In this document: positions 17,459 to 26,303 of the stretch, piece after piece
How the letters are laid out: the number at the start of each line of letters is the position of its first letter
Position numbering within the stretch: position 1 is the first letter of the stretch
From: Candidatus Enterococcus huntleyi
GTDB taxonomy: Bacteria > Bacillota > Bacilli > Lactobacillales > Enterococcaceae
Reading direction: 5' to 3'
Assembly: GCF_009933175.1 (NCBI RefSeq)
Contig: NZ_MAEJ01000030.1
Coordinates: forward strand, 1 to 64,000
Length of the DNA stretch: 64,000 nucleotides
The notes under the pieces: generated by a model
What the model was told of the DNA's origin: nothing
The model's database searches: none
What the model saw: the letters and a program-made list of their open reading frames with translations, nothing else
Translations under genes and position numbers: made by a program

Positions 17459-17520
17459 AAGCTAGATGAGTCAAACGAGAGAGGAACAGTTCACGTTTGA
17501 TTCATCTAGCTTGTTTTTTG
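17459..17520. terminator. Bidirectional intrinsic terminator
   Basis: AAGCTAGATGA and TCATCTAGCTT outer arms with TCAAACG/CGTTTGA inner arms, T-run on the plus side, A-run on the other. It separates the converging membrane and AraC genes. Confidence 0.85.
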
Positions 17521-17527
17521 TGCTCTC

Positions 17528-18334
17528 TTATTTCCGTAGGCTGCTAGGAGTTCTCTGGCGCTTTTGTTTAAATAGATTTGAGAAGTAATGCTCGTCTGAA
17601 AAAGCTAAACGGTCAGAAATTTCTTGAATCGATAGCCGTGTTTCTACAAGCAAGACTTCAGCCATCTCCATTTTCTTCGTGAGAAAGTAATCGTAGGGTG
17701 TTTGTTGATAGATGGACTTAAAGACACGTGTCAGTTGTGAAGCGGATAGATTGACTTGTCTGGCTAACTCATTGATTGAAAGAGTCGTATGCAGATGGTT
17801 ATCTAAAATTGACTTAGCTTTTTGGATAGCTTCAGGAATTAATTCTTCTGGACGCGCTTGTTGGTGAATCGCCATCAATAATTTGAAAAAGAGCAAAGAC
17901 GTTTGTTCACTCCGCTCTTTTGGCGAGAGTGAATAATCCTGACAGAGCTGGATAATACTTTCAAGGTGTTCTCTGACTGAAACTGATGACAAGACGTATC
18001 GTTGTTGCAAATGGTAAACGTCAAATAAATGATCACAGAGTGTCCCTGACACATTAATCCAAACTTTATGAAAAGGTCTTCGTTTATCTGACCAGTACTT
18101 GTGATGGTGATTTTTAGGCAGAATGTAGGTGTCACCTGCTTGTGGATAATAGGATTCGCCGTCAATTTGTAATTCGCCCGTGCCAGCAATCACATATTCG
18201 ATACTATAAATCTGAGAATGAGCACGTTCAACACGATAATCCGCAAAAGGATAGGTAATCCCGGCGAGCTCGATTCGGAAAATCTCAGGAAATTCAAATT
18301 GTTCAGGTAGAAAACTTAAAAGCAGTTCTTTCAT
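17528..18334 (-). CDS. AraC family transcriptional regulator
   Basis: This 268 aa regulator has an N-terminal cupin-type sugar-sensing domain (EYVIAGTGELQIDG, QAGDTYILPKNHHHKYW) and a C-terminal pair of helix-turn-helix motifs (SINELARQVNLSASQLTRVF and SIQEISDRLAFSDEHYFSNL, ending in the AraC signature). It is divergent from the GH2 glycosidase gene with 92 bp between starts, so it most likely activates that gene on sensing a sugar. The start at 18334 has GAGG eight bases upstream. A GTG fifteen bases earlier overlaps the site itself. Confidence 0.9.
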   Translation of the reverse strand: MKELLLSFLPEQFEFPEIFRIELAGITYPFADYRVERAHSQIYSIEYVIAGTGELQIDGESYYPQAGDTYILPKNHHHKYWSDKRRPFHKVWINVSGTLCDHLFDVYHLQQRYVLSSVSVREHLESIIQLCQDYSLSPKERSEQTSLLFFKLLMAIHQQARPEELIPEAIQKAKSILDNHLHTTLSINELARQVNLSASQLTRVFKSIYQQTPYDYFLTKKMEMAEVLLVETRLSIQEISDRLAFSDEHYFSNLFKQKRQRTPSSLRK

Positions 18335-18361
18335 GCGTGTATTCCTCACTTTTTTAGTGGT

Positions 18362-18414
18362 ATTCTCTCTTAAATTAAAACTATACGACTGTATACTATA
18401 AATGTAAAGAGAAT
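18362..18414. promoter_or_regulatory. Divergent control region between AraC and GH2 genes
   Basis: An inverted heptamer ATTCTCT (18362-18368) and AGAGAAT (18408-18414) flanks TATACTATAAA at 18392-18402, the likely -10 of the GH2 gene. No good -35 is visible, consistent with activator-dependent transcription. Confidence 0.45.
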
Positions 18415-18426
18415 GGAGGAACTGTC

Positions 18427-20151
18427 ATGGAACAATTACCTAGAAAAGAACATCCGCAACCGCAATGGCAACGAAAGAATTGGGAAAGTCTGAATGGAAC
18501 CTGGGAATTTGCTTTTGATTTTGGCAAAAGTGGACTGGAAAGAGATTGGCAAAATCGCGCACATTTGGATCAAGAAATTCTAGTGCCATTTTGCCCAGAA
18601 AGTCAGTTAAGTGGGATTGGTTATACGGATTTTATGCCAGCTGTCTGGTACAAGCGAACAATCCAAATTACTGAGGAACAGCTTCAAGAAGAAGTTCGCT
18701 TACATTTTGGTGCTGTGGATTACGCGAGTCAGGTCTTTATCAATGGGCAATCTGTGGGTACACACACTGGTGGCTATGCTTCTTTTTCCTTTGATATTTC
18801 TGACTATTTAACGGTGGGTGAAAATAGTCTGACTGTCTATGTTGAAGATGACAATCGCACAGGCCGGCAAGCGAAGGGTAAACAAAGTAGCCTATATTAT
18901 TCGCATGGCTGTGATTATACGCGAACGACTGGAATTTGGCAGACGGTCTGGCTAGAATTTTTACCGAAAAAATCAATTAAAGCAGTCAAATTTTATCCGA
19001 ATGTCGCAGAAAGTCGCGTAACAATTGACGCGCAAGTTACTGGCCGTGGAACCTTAACAGCGCAGGTAACTTATCAAGGAAATCCTTGTGGAGAGGCCAG
19101 CGTGCAGCTTTCTTCGCATGGCTATTTAGACATTCCATTGGCAGAAACGCATTTGTGGGAAGTTGGTAAGGGTCGTTTATATGATGTCTTATTGACCTTT
19201 GAAGAAGATCAAGTAGAAAGTTATTTTGGTTTACGAGAAGTGTCGCTGGAAGAGAATAAGTTTCTGTTGAATGGTCAGCCCGTTTTTCAACGTCTGGTGC
19301 TGGATCAAGGCTTCTATCCAGAAGGTATCTACACTGCCAACGATGATGCGATGTTGAAGAGAGACATTGAATTGAGTTTAGCGGCTGGATTTAATGGCGC
19401 GAGATTGCATGAAAAAGCTTTTGAACCGCGTTTCTTGTATCATTGCGATCAAGCAGGTTACCTGGTCTGGGGTGAGATGGCCAATTGGGGCTTGGATATT
19501 TCTTCTTACTCAGCAATCGCTGATTTTCTACCGGAATGGAGTAGTCTGGTGAAAAGAGATTTCAATCATCCAGCGATTATCACGTGGTGTCCATTTAATG
19601 AATCGTGGGATTATGAGAATCGTCGTCAAAAAAATGAGTTACTGGAAATGATCTATGAGACAACGAAAAGTTTGGATCCGACGCGTCCGTGTATTGATAC
19701 CAGCGGCAATTATCATGTGATTACTGATATTTATGATGTCCATGATTATGCGCAGGATGTGGATGTTTTTAAAGAACATTTTACAGGTGAAAAGCAAACC
19801 AATGGCGTCTTCTGGGATGAGCACGATGCCCGTCAAACCTATAAGGGCGAGCCGTTTTGTGTCAGTGAATATGGCGGTATCAAATGGGATCCCAGTGAGC
19901 AAACGGAAAAATCTTGGGGCTATGGTGAAACACCAAAAACCGAAGAAGAGTTTTATGCACGCTACAAAGGGTTAACGGAAGTTTTGCTCAATCATCCGCA
20001 GATTTTCGGCTTTTGTTACACGCAACTTTATGATGTCGAGCAAGAAAAAAATGGCTTGTATTATTATGATCGGACACCGAAGTTTGATATGACGCGAATC
20101 AAAGAAATTAATCAACAAAAAGCGAAAATTGAAGAAGTTCCGGAGTCGTAA
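18427..20151 (+). CDS. Glycoside hydrolase family 2 (beta-galactosidase/glucuronidase type)
   Basis: This 574 aa enzyme has the GH2 order: a sugar-binding jelly roll (about residues 1-170, PRKEHPQPQWQRKNWESLNG at the start), an immunoglobulin-like domain (about 180-270), and a TIM barrel. The acid/base Glu is in PFNESW (around residue 394) and the nucleophile Glu probably in VSEYGG (around 480). It lacks the extra C-terminal domains of LacZ, so it is of the short type. The substrate cannot be read from the sequence. No signal peptide is present, so it acts in the cytoplasm. It is divergent from an AraC activator and has no transporter beside it. Confidence 0.88.
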   Translation: MEQLPRKEHPQPQWQRKNWESLNGTWEFAFDFGKSGLERDWQNRAHLDQEILVPFCPESQLSGIGYTDFMPAVWYKRTIQITEEQLQEEVRLHFGAVDYASQVFINGQSVGTHTGGYASFSFDISDYLTVGENSLTVYVEDDNRTGRQAKGKQSSLYYSHGCDYTRTTGIWQTVWLEFLPKKSIKAVKFYPNVAESRVTIDAQVTGRGTLTAQVTYQGNPCGEASVQLSSHGYLDIPLAETHLWEVGKGRLYDVLLTFEEDQVESYFGLREVSLEENKFLLNGQPVFQRLVLDQGFYPEGIYTANDDAMLKRDIELSLAAGFNGARLHEKAFEPRFLYHCDQAGYLVWGEMANWGLDISSYSAIADFLPEWSSLVKRDFNHPAIITWCPFNESWDYENRRQKNELLEMIYETTKSLDPTRPCIDTSGNYHVITDIYDVHDYAQDVDVFKEHFTGEKQTNGVFWDEHDARQTYKGEPFCVSEYGGIKWDPSEQTEKSWGYGETPKTEEEFYARYKGLTEVLLNHPQIFGFCYTQLYDVEQEKNGLYYYDRTPKFDMTRIKEINQQKAKIEEVPES

Positions 20152-20191
20152 TTTGAAGATTATTTACTGAAAGGAATAGTTAAGATTGATA

Positions 20192-20245
20192 AAAAAAAGC
20201 ATCTCATCCTATGTGGATTAGCCACATAAGATGAGGTGCTTATTT
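20192..20245. terminator. Bidirectional intrinsic terminator
   Basis: Arms AAGCATCTCATC and GATGAGGTGCTT with inner ATGTGG/CCACAT, preceded by an A-run. It separates the GH2 gene from the converging gatD. Confidence 0.85.
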
Positions 20246-20252
20246 GTCTTTA

Positions 20253-20942
20253 TTACATAAACTCTTGCGGTAATTCTAATGCACTGCCGTATTTCTTCTC
20301 TAAAGCTAATTTCAATAAGCGAATGGTTAGTTGTTCATTTCTTGAAAGAATCGGTCCGTGGAAGTAAGAGCCGTAGACGTTTTTGTAGATGACGCCTTCG
20401 GATTGATCTTCACCATTATTGCCATGACCTTCAACAACAGTTCCCAAAGGGCGTTCGCCGCGGCCTAAGAAAGTTCGGCCGTTATGATTTTCAAAACCAT
20501 AATAGGTTTCATTGAATTCGTCGTTATGAATCACAATGTCGCCGATGAAACGATTGTCTTCTTGGCTGAGCGTATAATGGTCTAAGGCACCGATGCCACT
20601 AATTTTCTCACCATGAGCACCGATATAATAGTGGCCTAGGAGTTGGTAACCGCCACAGATAGCTAACATGACGCCATCATTTTCAATATATTCGGTTAAG
20701 GCTTCTTTTTTATCCTGAATGTCTTTTGAAACAATCACTTGTTCGAAATCTTGTCCGCCACCGAAGAAGACTAAGTCATATTTCTGGGCATCGAAGGGTT
20801 CGTGAATGCTGACGACTTCTGCGTTGAATGCGACACCCATTTTTTTAGCGTAATAGTTGAGCATTAATAGATTGCCGTTGTCACCATAAGTATTTAGCAA
20901 GTTGCCATATAAATGAGCGACAGTTAATTCGTACTTAGCCAC
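20253..20942 (-). CDS. gatD: Lipid II isoglutaminyl synthase, glutaminase subunit GatD
   Basis: This 229 aa class I glutamine amidotransferase-like subunit supplies ammonia to MurT for amidation of D-Glu in lipid II. The nucleophile lies in [12 protein letters not shown] (Cys around residue 94) and the His in GSYFHGPIL (around 189). Length matches staphylococcal and streptococcal GatD. The gene overlaps the end of murT by eight bases, indicating translational coupling. A terminator follows at once. Confidence 0.93.
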   Translation of the reverse strand: MAKYELTVAHLYGNLLNTYGDNGNLLMLNYYAKKMGVAFNAEVVSIHEPFDAQKYDLVFFGGGQDFEQVIVSKDIQDKKEALTEYIENDGVMLAICGGYQLLGHYYIGAHGEKISGIGALDHYTLSQEDNRFIGDIVIHNDEFNETYYGFENHNGRTFLGRGERPLGTVVEGHGNNGEDQSEGVIYKNVYGSYFHGPILSRNEQLTIRLLKLALEKKYGSALELPQEFM

Positions 20943-22284
20943 GAGACATTCCTCCTTTAATATAGCCTTGATTTGCCAATTCTTTTCTTAATTGTAAGAC
21001 GGCTGTATAGGTAGCAAGAATGTAAACATGTTCAGTAGGTAGCTGCTTAATGTCTTCGATAACTTCAATTAAATCTTTGGTTTCCGTTAGATTCTCTTCA
21101 GGAATGCCAGCGACTTTCAATCGAAGTGCCATATCTTTGTGGCGATCGCCACCAGCGAGAACGGCTGGGATATTCATCTCAGCAAAAGCTTCATGATTGC
21201 CATCCCAAATCCAACTAACATCGATACCGTCTGCATAATTCGCATTTAGTAAACATACGAGAGAAAAAGGATCAGGTGCGAGACCAATCATATCGATGAC
21301 TTGGTTGAGGCCGACCGGATTTTTGACAAGGACCAATGTACATTTCTTGCCATTGATATCGATGACTTCTTGGCGACCAAAAACTTTTTCATCATAGCTC
21401 AAGCCCTGACGAATTTTCTCAGGAGAAACGCCATAATATTCAGCGACAGCGGTAGCCGATAACGCGTTATAGACGTTGTACATACCACCAACCTCGATAC
21501 CATATTCTTGCCCATCAATCACAAAATCAGCAGAGGTATTATCCATAGCGACCATTTTTGTTAACTCAAAATCTAGCGCGGGGCGTTTGAAGCCACAATT
21601 CGCGCAATAGTAATCACCTAGATTCGCATAGGTAATCATCTTATAGTGAAGAATATGCTGACACTCAGGGCACAGCACGCCATCTGTATTATAATGAGCC
21701 ATCTGTTCGCGCGGCTCTTCATGATTGAAGCCGTAGTATTTACGCGGATTGACGGTTTCGACAGAATTGAAGATGGGTGAGTCGCCGTTGCAGAGAATTG
21801 GCGCGTTTGGTGATTTGGCTGCTCCTTCGACAATCATACGATACGTCGTGTAGATTTCGCCATAGCGGTCCATTTGGTCGCGGAAAATATTCGTGAACAA
21901 GAAGAGTTCAGGCTTAATATATTCAGTAACTTTGCTCAAACTCGCTTCATCAATTTCTAACACAGCAAATTTCTTATGGCCTTTTTTAGGCTTCGCTGCT
22001 AAGAAGGTTGAGACAATTCCTTGCACCATGTTGGCGCCGGTTGGATTCGTCAGCACATCGAATTCTTGTTTCAATATATTGACGGTTAAAGCGGTGGTTA
22101 AGGTTTTCCCGTTTGTTCCTGTGACCACCACGATTTCGTAATCTTTTGCTAGTGTATCAAGGATATGTGGATCAATTTTTAATGCTAATGTTCCAGGGTA
22201 GCTCGAGCCACCTTTAAAGAAATTCTTTAATACCCACTGAGCCGTTTTCCCAGCTGTAATTGCCAGTTGACTTCTTATACCCAT
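20935..22284 (-). CDS. murT: Lipid II isoglutaminyl synthase, Mur-ligase subunit MurT
   Basis: The product of 449 aa is a Mur ligase homologue that, with GatD, converts D-Glu to D-isoGln in lipid II at the membrane. The ATP-binding loop reads [15 protein letters not shown] four-Cys zinc ribbon (CPECQHIL to [10 protein letters not shown]) is inserted in the central domain, as in known MurT. The DUF1727-type C-terminal domain begins around [19 protein letters not shown] precedes the ATG at 22284; the frame extends 29 codons further but without a site. Confidence 0.94.
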   Translation of the reverse strand: MGIRSQLAITAGKTAQWVLKNFFKGGSSYPGTLALKIDPHILDTLAKDYEIVVVTGTNGKTLTTALTVNILKQEFDVLTNPTGANMVQGIVSTFLAAKPKKGHKKFAVLEIDEASLSKVTEYIKPELFLFTNIFRDQMDRYGEIYTTYRMIVEGAAKSPNAPILCNGDSPIFNSVETVNPRKYYGFNHEEPREQMAHYNTDGVLCPECQHILHYKMITYANLGDYYCANCGFKRPALDFELTKMVAMDNTSADFVIDGQEYGIEVGGMYNVYNALSATAVAEYYGVSPEKIRQGLSYDEKVFGRQEVIDINGKKCTLVLVKNPVGLNQVIDMIGLAPDPFSLVCLLNANYADGIDVSWIWDGNHEAFAEMNIPAVLAGGDRHKDMALRLKVAGIPEENLTETKDLIEVIEDIKQLPTEHVYILATYTAVLQLRKELANQGYIKGGMSRG

Positions 22285-22677
22285 GAATGAACCCTCCGAT
22301 AAAATTATATAAATAGATCGTTTAGTCGATAAAATTAGTGCGTAACACTGTCTGAATTCTTCCTGAAACACAGTGTACTACTCGATAAATAATAAAATAA
22401 CTACAATCCAAGTATCACTGAATCCACCCTAGAAGATGGCTTAATAAATGACAAATGGACGGATAATTATTCGCCTATGTTCTTAAGCTATACTTGAACA
22501 AAAATGGAACAAATATCCAGTCTATCATAACATAAGTAGAAAAAAATGTGGACTATTGCACAGGCTTTCTTATAAAAATATAAAGGAAATAATCTGAGAA
22601 AGAGGTCGGCAGTTTTTTTGCGCACGAATTGTCAGAAAAGGTTTTCTTAAAGAGGGAAGTAGGCGCTGAGTAAGTGG
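22285..22677. other. Intergenic region upstream of murT
   Basis: TATAAT near 22303-22308 on the minus strand is a likely -10 for murT. A plus-strand TTGCAC/TATAAA pair near 22556-22584 is promoter-like but leads to no gene. No ORF is supported. Confidence 0.35.
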
Positions 22678-22731
22678 TGTAAAAAGAAACAGAGTGGGGC
22701 GAACAAATGAAGGCTCGCCTCACTCTGTTAT
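22678..22731 (-). terminator. Intrinsic terminator of the DJ-1 family gene
   Basis: AACAGAGTG/CACTCTGTT outer arms and GGCGA/TCGCC inner arms, with T-rich sequence on the minus strand after the stem. Confidence 0.8.
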
Positions 22732-22772
22732 TGAGTGAATCTGATTATGAATGAATCTAGTCGTTAGTGGAT

Positions 22773-23405
22773 TTAGTCCTCCGAGGACAGGGATTGCGCA
22801 AGAGCGAAGTAGTGGGCAGAATCCCCTGTGCTGAAATAGTTGTACCAATGAGTCAAGGTTTCGGGGGCAAAGACGTCTAATTGTTGAATAATCTGTTTCG
22901 TCCATAATAAAGCACCAGTTGAACTGGCTGTGATTAAGGATTTATCCGTAACGGCAGGTTCATCCACATAGAAATTCTGCCCGATATAAGTTGGACAGAC
23001 CATTTCTAAAAATCCCGGACCGTTACTGGTATGCGGACGATCGTTTAAGAGGCCAACATTCGCAAGCGCCACGGTGGCCCCACATATCGCAGCAACTGGC
23101 AGATTTAGTGAAAGAAATTCACGGGCTTTCTCTAAGATTGGGAAATGCTCCGGATTGCTCCAGGTATCTGAACCGGGAAGAATCAGCAGACTTTGTTGAT
23201 CGGCGATGATTTCTTCGACTAAACAGTCGGGAATAATTGTTAATCCACCCATAGTCTGTATCGGTGCAGTCGAATGGCTCACCATTTTGATTGTTACATC
23301 TGGCGCAGTTTTTTTGAAGAAGCGTTTCGAATGGAGTTCGGCCATTACATTGCCAATCTCCCAGTCTGCCAAAGTACCCATGGCATAAATATAAATTGTC
23401 AGCAT
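22773..23405 (-). CDS. DJ-1/PfpI family protein
   Basis: This 210 aa protein has the class I amidotransferase-like fold. The nucleophile elbow is AAICGATVALAN (Cys around residue 105) and an acidic residue near DWEIGNVMAEL matches the Glu usual in the family. Members are glyoxalases/deglycases, chaperones or amidases; this subgroup (YdeA/YoaZ-like) is uncharacterised. The start at 23405 has GGAGG seven bases upstream. It is divergent from a WYL-domain regulator, which may control it. Confidence 0.85.
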   Translation of the reverse strand: MLTIYIYAMGTLADWEIGNVMAELHSKRFFKKTAPDVTIKMVSHSTAPIQTMGGLTIIPDCLVEEIIADQQSLLILPGSDTWSNPEHFPILEKAREFLSLNLPVAAICGATVALANVGLLNDRPHTSNGPGFLEMVCPTYIGQNFYVDEPAVTDKSLITASSTGALLWTKQIIQQLDVFAPETLTHWYNYFSTGDSAHYFALAQSLSSED

Positions 23406-23542
23406 AAAAATTCCTCCGTATGTAGCGATTTTTTTCAAGTAGTTTATAACGTCTTTCAAAATGACTATACCATTGGATAGTTGACAGCATTGTGGCAACA
23501 ATATAGAATTTCATAAGAATATGCTTTTGCGAAGGGGAATAA

Positions 23543-24487
23543 ATGAAAATTGAACGTGTGATAAGCATCATCTTGATGTTGCTTGAAAAGAAACGAATCA
23601 GTGCCCAGCAATTAGCCGACACATTTGAGGTTTCTTTGCGTACCATCTACCGAGATTTAGAAACGATAGATAGAGCTGGAATTCCCATCCATTCGATACC
23701 AGGCGTAGGTGGAGGCTATGAGATTATGCCGAAATACAAATTAGATAAGCAGGTATTTTCAGCGGCTGATATTACGGCGATCCTCACTGGCTTGACCAGT
23801 GTCTCGACTATGATTCATGAAAATGAGCGGGCTAGTGCACTAGCCAAAGTGAAACATTTTATTCCTGACCAACAAGCGCGAGCGATTGAATTGAAAACAA
23901 ATCAGCTCGTGATCGATTTACAGCCTTGGCTAGGAAGTCGTACGATTCAACCTTATTTGGAAATCATTAAGCAAGCTTTGAAAGTTAGTCAACAGATAGC
24001 ATTTGAGTATGTAAATCTGAAGGGGCAAGAAGCTACGAGAATCATCGAGCCTTATCAGTTGGTAGTCAAGAATAGTAGCTGGTACTTGTGCGGCTATTGC
24101 TTGGAAAAACAGGATTTTAGGTTATTCAAACTGACTCGGATGACAAATTTATCCATTCAATCGGACTCGTTTACACCAAGAGAATTCCCAGCGCCACAGT
24201 TAGAATTTACACAGGATTTAGCTAATTTACAGATTGAAATAAAGCTGAGGATTCACCACTCTCTGATGGAACGCATGCTGGATTATTGTGCATACGAGGA
24301 GTTTTTACCAGATGGTGCAACTCATTATCTAGTAAATTTTCCGTTTATTGAGAATGACTACTATTATAATCAGCTCCTGAGTTTTGGGAGTAAATGTGAG
24401 TGTCTTGGACCTGAATACATTCGTCAAGGATTGAAGCAACGAATCCGAGAGCTGACTAGTTTATACGAAAATGATGAGGTTGACTGA
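23543..24487 (+). CDS. YafY-type HTH/WYL-domain regulator
   Basis: The product of 314 aa has an N-terminal DeoR-like winged helix (SAQQLADTFEVSLRTIYRDL, residues 19-38) and the IPIHSIPGVGGGYEIM wing that is typical of YafY regulators. The central to C-terminal part is a WYL domain (SSWYLCGYCLEKQDFRLFKL). WYL regulators sense small ligands or nucleic acid. The divergent DJ-1 gene, 137 bp away, is the likely target. The start has AAGGGGA at a good distance. A terminator follows. Confidence 0.87.
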   Translation: MKIERVISIILMLLEKKRISAQQLADTFEVSLRTIYRDLETIDRAGIPIHSIPGVGGGYEIMPKYKLDKQVFSAADITAILTGLTSVSTMIHENERASALAKVKHFIPDQQARAIELKTNQLVIDLQPWLGSRTIQPYLEIIKQALKVSQQIAFEYVNLKGQEATRIIEPYQLVVKNSSWYLCGYCLEKQDFRLFKLTRMTNLSIQSDSFTPREFPAPQLEFTQDLANLQIEIKLRIHHSLMERMLDYCAYEEFLPDGATHYLVNFPFIENDYYYNQLLSFGSKCECLGPEYIRQGLKQRIRELTSLYENDEVD

Positions 24488-24505
24488 TCTGGAAAAAATA
24501 TTTTA

Positions 24506-24562
24506 TAAAAAACGCAGAAAGAGGAGTACTGAGTAGTCAGTCCACTTTCTGCGTTTTTTTTG
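24506..24562 (+). terminator. Intrinsic terminator
   Basis: Arms AAAAACGCAGAAAG and CTTTCTGCGTTTTT, with eight Ts on the right and an A-run on the left. Confidence 0.85.
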
Positions 24563-24616
24563 TATGAGGGATAATTTTAGCTCTTAAGAAGATTTTTATA
24601 GATGTGAAAACAATAT

Positions 24617-24688
24617 GCTAACAATGTGCAATAACGTTAGCTTTTACTTTTTAACAACTATGTGCTAACATAGATAAGTAATGTTAGC
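24617..24688 (+). promoter_or_regulatory. Twin inverted-repeat operators of the abiE promoter
   Basis: GCTAAC/GTTAGC occurs at 24617-24622 with 24636-24641, and again at 24664-24669 with 24683-24688. Both pairs have the same 13-base gap. TTTACT (24643-24648) and TAACAT (24666-24671), 17 bases apart, are plausible -35 and -10 boxes; the second pair overlaps the -10. The arrangement fits negative autoregulation by the AbiEi antitoxin. Confidence 0.7.
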
Positions 24689-24718
24689 ATATAGTTTTAT
24701 AAATGTGGAGGTGAGCGC

Positions 24719-25300
24719 ATGCCAAAAGTGGAAAAAATAGTAGAGGAAAATCAGGGATTTATTACCTTTAATCAGATACAAGAGGCAGGTGTTCCCTACT
24801 CTGCTGTTCGTAAGATGTTAGATGTTGGAACACTTGAAAAAGATGAACGAGGAATTTATCGCCGTCCGGATGCTTACGTTGATGAGCTCTATGCTTGGCA
24901 ATATCGCTATCCTAAAGGGGTCTATTCTCTTGAGTCAGCTCTCTGGTTACATGGATTATCGCTGTCAGTTCCTTTTGAACCAGTTATGAGTTTTCCCTAT
25001 GGAACAAATACTAAGCGCATCAAAGAGGCTGGAATCAAACCAATTATTGTCCGTTCAAACGCAGAAGAGGGAATTGTTGAAGTGAAAGCACCTGGCGGTC
25101 AAATGGTCCGTGTATATGAGATCGAACGAACGTTGGTTGAATGTTTACGAGGTATTTACAGAATCGACGTTCAGATAATAGCTCCAGCTTATAAAGTGTA
25201 TGCTGCAAATAATAAGATTAATTATTCTAAGTTGTTTAAATACGCCAAAATGTTTAAAGTTGAAAAAAAAGTTCAGTCCTACCTAGAGGTGTTGGAATGA
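24719..25300 (+). CDS. abiEi: AbiEi-type antitoxin of a type IV toxin-antitoxin system
   Basis: The 193 aa protein carries the AbiEi family winged-helix N-terminus (GFITFNQIQEAGVPYSAVRK, then ERGIYRRPDAY) followed by the transcriptional-regulator C-domain (GVYSLESALWLHGLS, RVYEIERTLVECLR). AbiEi neutralises the AbiEii nucleotidyltransferase and represses its own promoter by binding inverted repeats. The two spaced GCTAAC/GTTAGC pairs just upstream are its expected targets. The start follows GGAGGTGAG. It overlaps the toxin start by four bases (ATGA). Confidence 0.88.
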   Translation: MPKVEKIVEENQGFITFNQIQEAGVPYSAVRKMLDVGTLEKDERGIYRRPDAYVDELYAWQYRYPKGVYSLESALWLHGLSLSVPFEPVMSFPYGTNTKRIKEAGIKPIIVRSNAEEGIVEVKAPGGQMVRVYEIERTLVECLRGIYRIDVQIIAPAYKVYAANNKINYSKLFKYAKMFKVEKKVQSYLEVLE

Positions 25301-26139
25301 AATATACGAATGCAACAAGTTTCAAGGCGAAAATAAGAAATATTGCAAAAAAGAAGAGGATACCTGCCCAACAAGTTCAGCAAAATTATTTGATTGAGCA
25401 AGTTCTACGTTTGATTGTCAAAAGTGAGTATAAAAAGAGTTTTGTTGTCAAAGGTGGCTACCTTATCAGCAACATAATTGGAATTGATAAGAGAACAACA
25501 ATGGATTTAGACGTTATGCTTAAAGGTGCCGAGTTGTCGAAAGAGAATCTTCTTTCAATTTTCAACAATATTTTCAGACAAGAGTGTGATGAGGGATTTA
25601 CATTCATGGTTGATTCGCTCGCACCAATTCGAAGTGATGATGAATACGGCGGATTTGTAATCAAAATTAATGCATCATTTGATACCTTACGAGAAGTTGT
25701 TTTTATCGATGTGACTACTGGTGATAAGATAACACCTTATGAAATTCAGTATGCAGTTCAGTCTATTTTTTTAGAGGATGAAATCGAAATTTTATCTTAT
25801 AATTTGGAAACAGTACTTGCTGAGAAACTAGAATGTGTTCTGAGTCGTGGTGAAGGTTCAACACGCCCACGTGACCGCTATGATTTATTCACAGTTTGGA
25901 AAATGTATGGAAATGATGTGAGTATAGCAATTCTCAGAGAAGCATTAAAGAACACAGCTACGAAACGTGAATCCCTTCAAGAACTAAACGGTTGGTCAAA
26001 TCAGGTTTCTTTAATAAGACAGTCCGACTATCAAAAACAAATGTGGATGAAGTATCAGCGCACATTCAAATATGCTAATGAAATTAGCTTTGAAGAGTCT
26101 GTTGAGATAGTCCAAACGATAATGTCAGAAATAGAATAA
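25297..26139 (+). CDS. abiEii: AbiEii-type nucleotidyltransferase toxin
   Basis: The product of 280 aa is a DUF1814/AbiEii nucleotidyltransferase. The catalytic block is visible: KGGYLISNIIG followed by TTMDLDVMLKG (the DxD-type acidic pair), and later VLAEKLECVL with RPRDRYDLFTVW, matching the conserved Lys and Asp motifs. Such toxins transfer nucleotides to targets such as tRNA and give phage abortive infection or plasmid/genome stabilisation. All four motifs are intact, so it is probably active. The ATGA overlap with the antitoxin gene supports coupled translation. Confidence 0.9.
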   Translation: MKYTNATSFKAKIRNIAKKKRIPAQQVQQNYLIEQVLRLIVKSEYKKSFVVKGGYLISNIIGIDKRTTMDLDVMLKGAELSKENLLSIFNNIFRQECDEGFTFMVDSLAPIRSDDEYGGFVIKINASFDTLREVVFIDVTTGDKITPYEIQYAVQSIFLEDEIEILSYNLETVLAEKLECVLSRGEGSTRPRDRYDLFTVWKMYGNDVSIAILREALKNTATKRESLQELNGWSNQVSLIRQSDYQKQMWMKYQRTFKYANEISFEESVEIVQTIMSEIE

Positions 26140-26220
26140 TCGTATTTTTTTGTTATCACTACTATAGTGAAGATATTCAACTATAATTTTTATTTGTGTG
26201 GCTGAATCGAATAGGTGGAA

Positions 26221-26263
26221 AGTAAAAGAGGATTGGCGGCGTGCCCAATCCTCTTTTACTTAT
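26221..26263. terminator. Bidirectional intrinsic terminator
   Basis: Perfect 16-bp arms AGTAAAAGAGGATTGG and CCAATCCTCTTTTACT around eight bases, between the converging abiEii and ktrB genes. Confidence 0.85.
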
Positions 26264-26303
26264 TCCACTATTTTTTAAAGGGTGATTTCTCAAAGAGTCT
26301 TTT

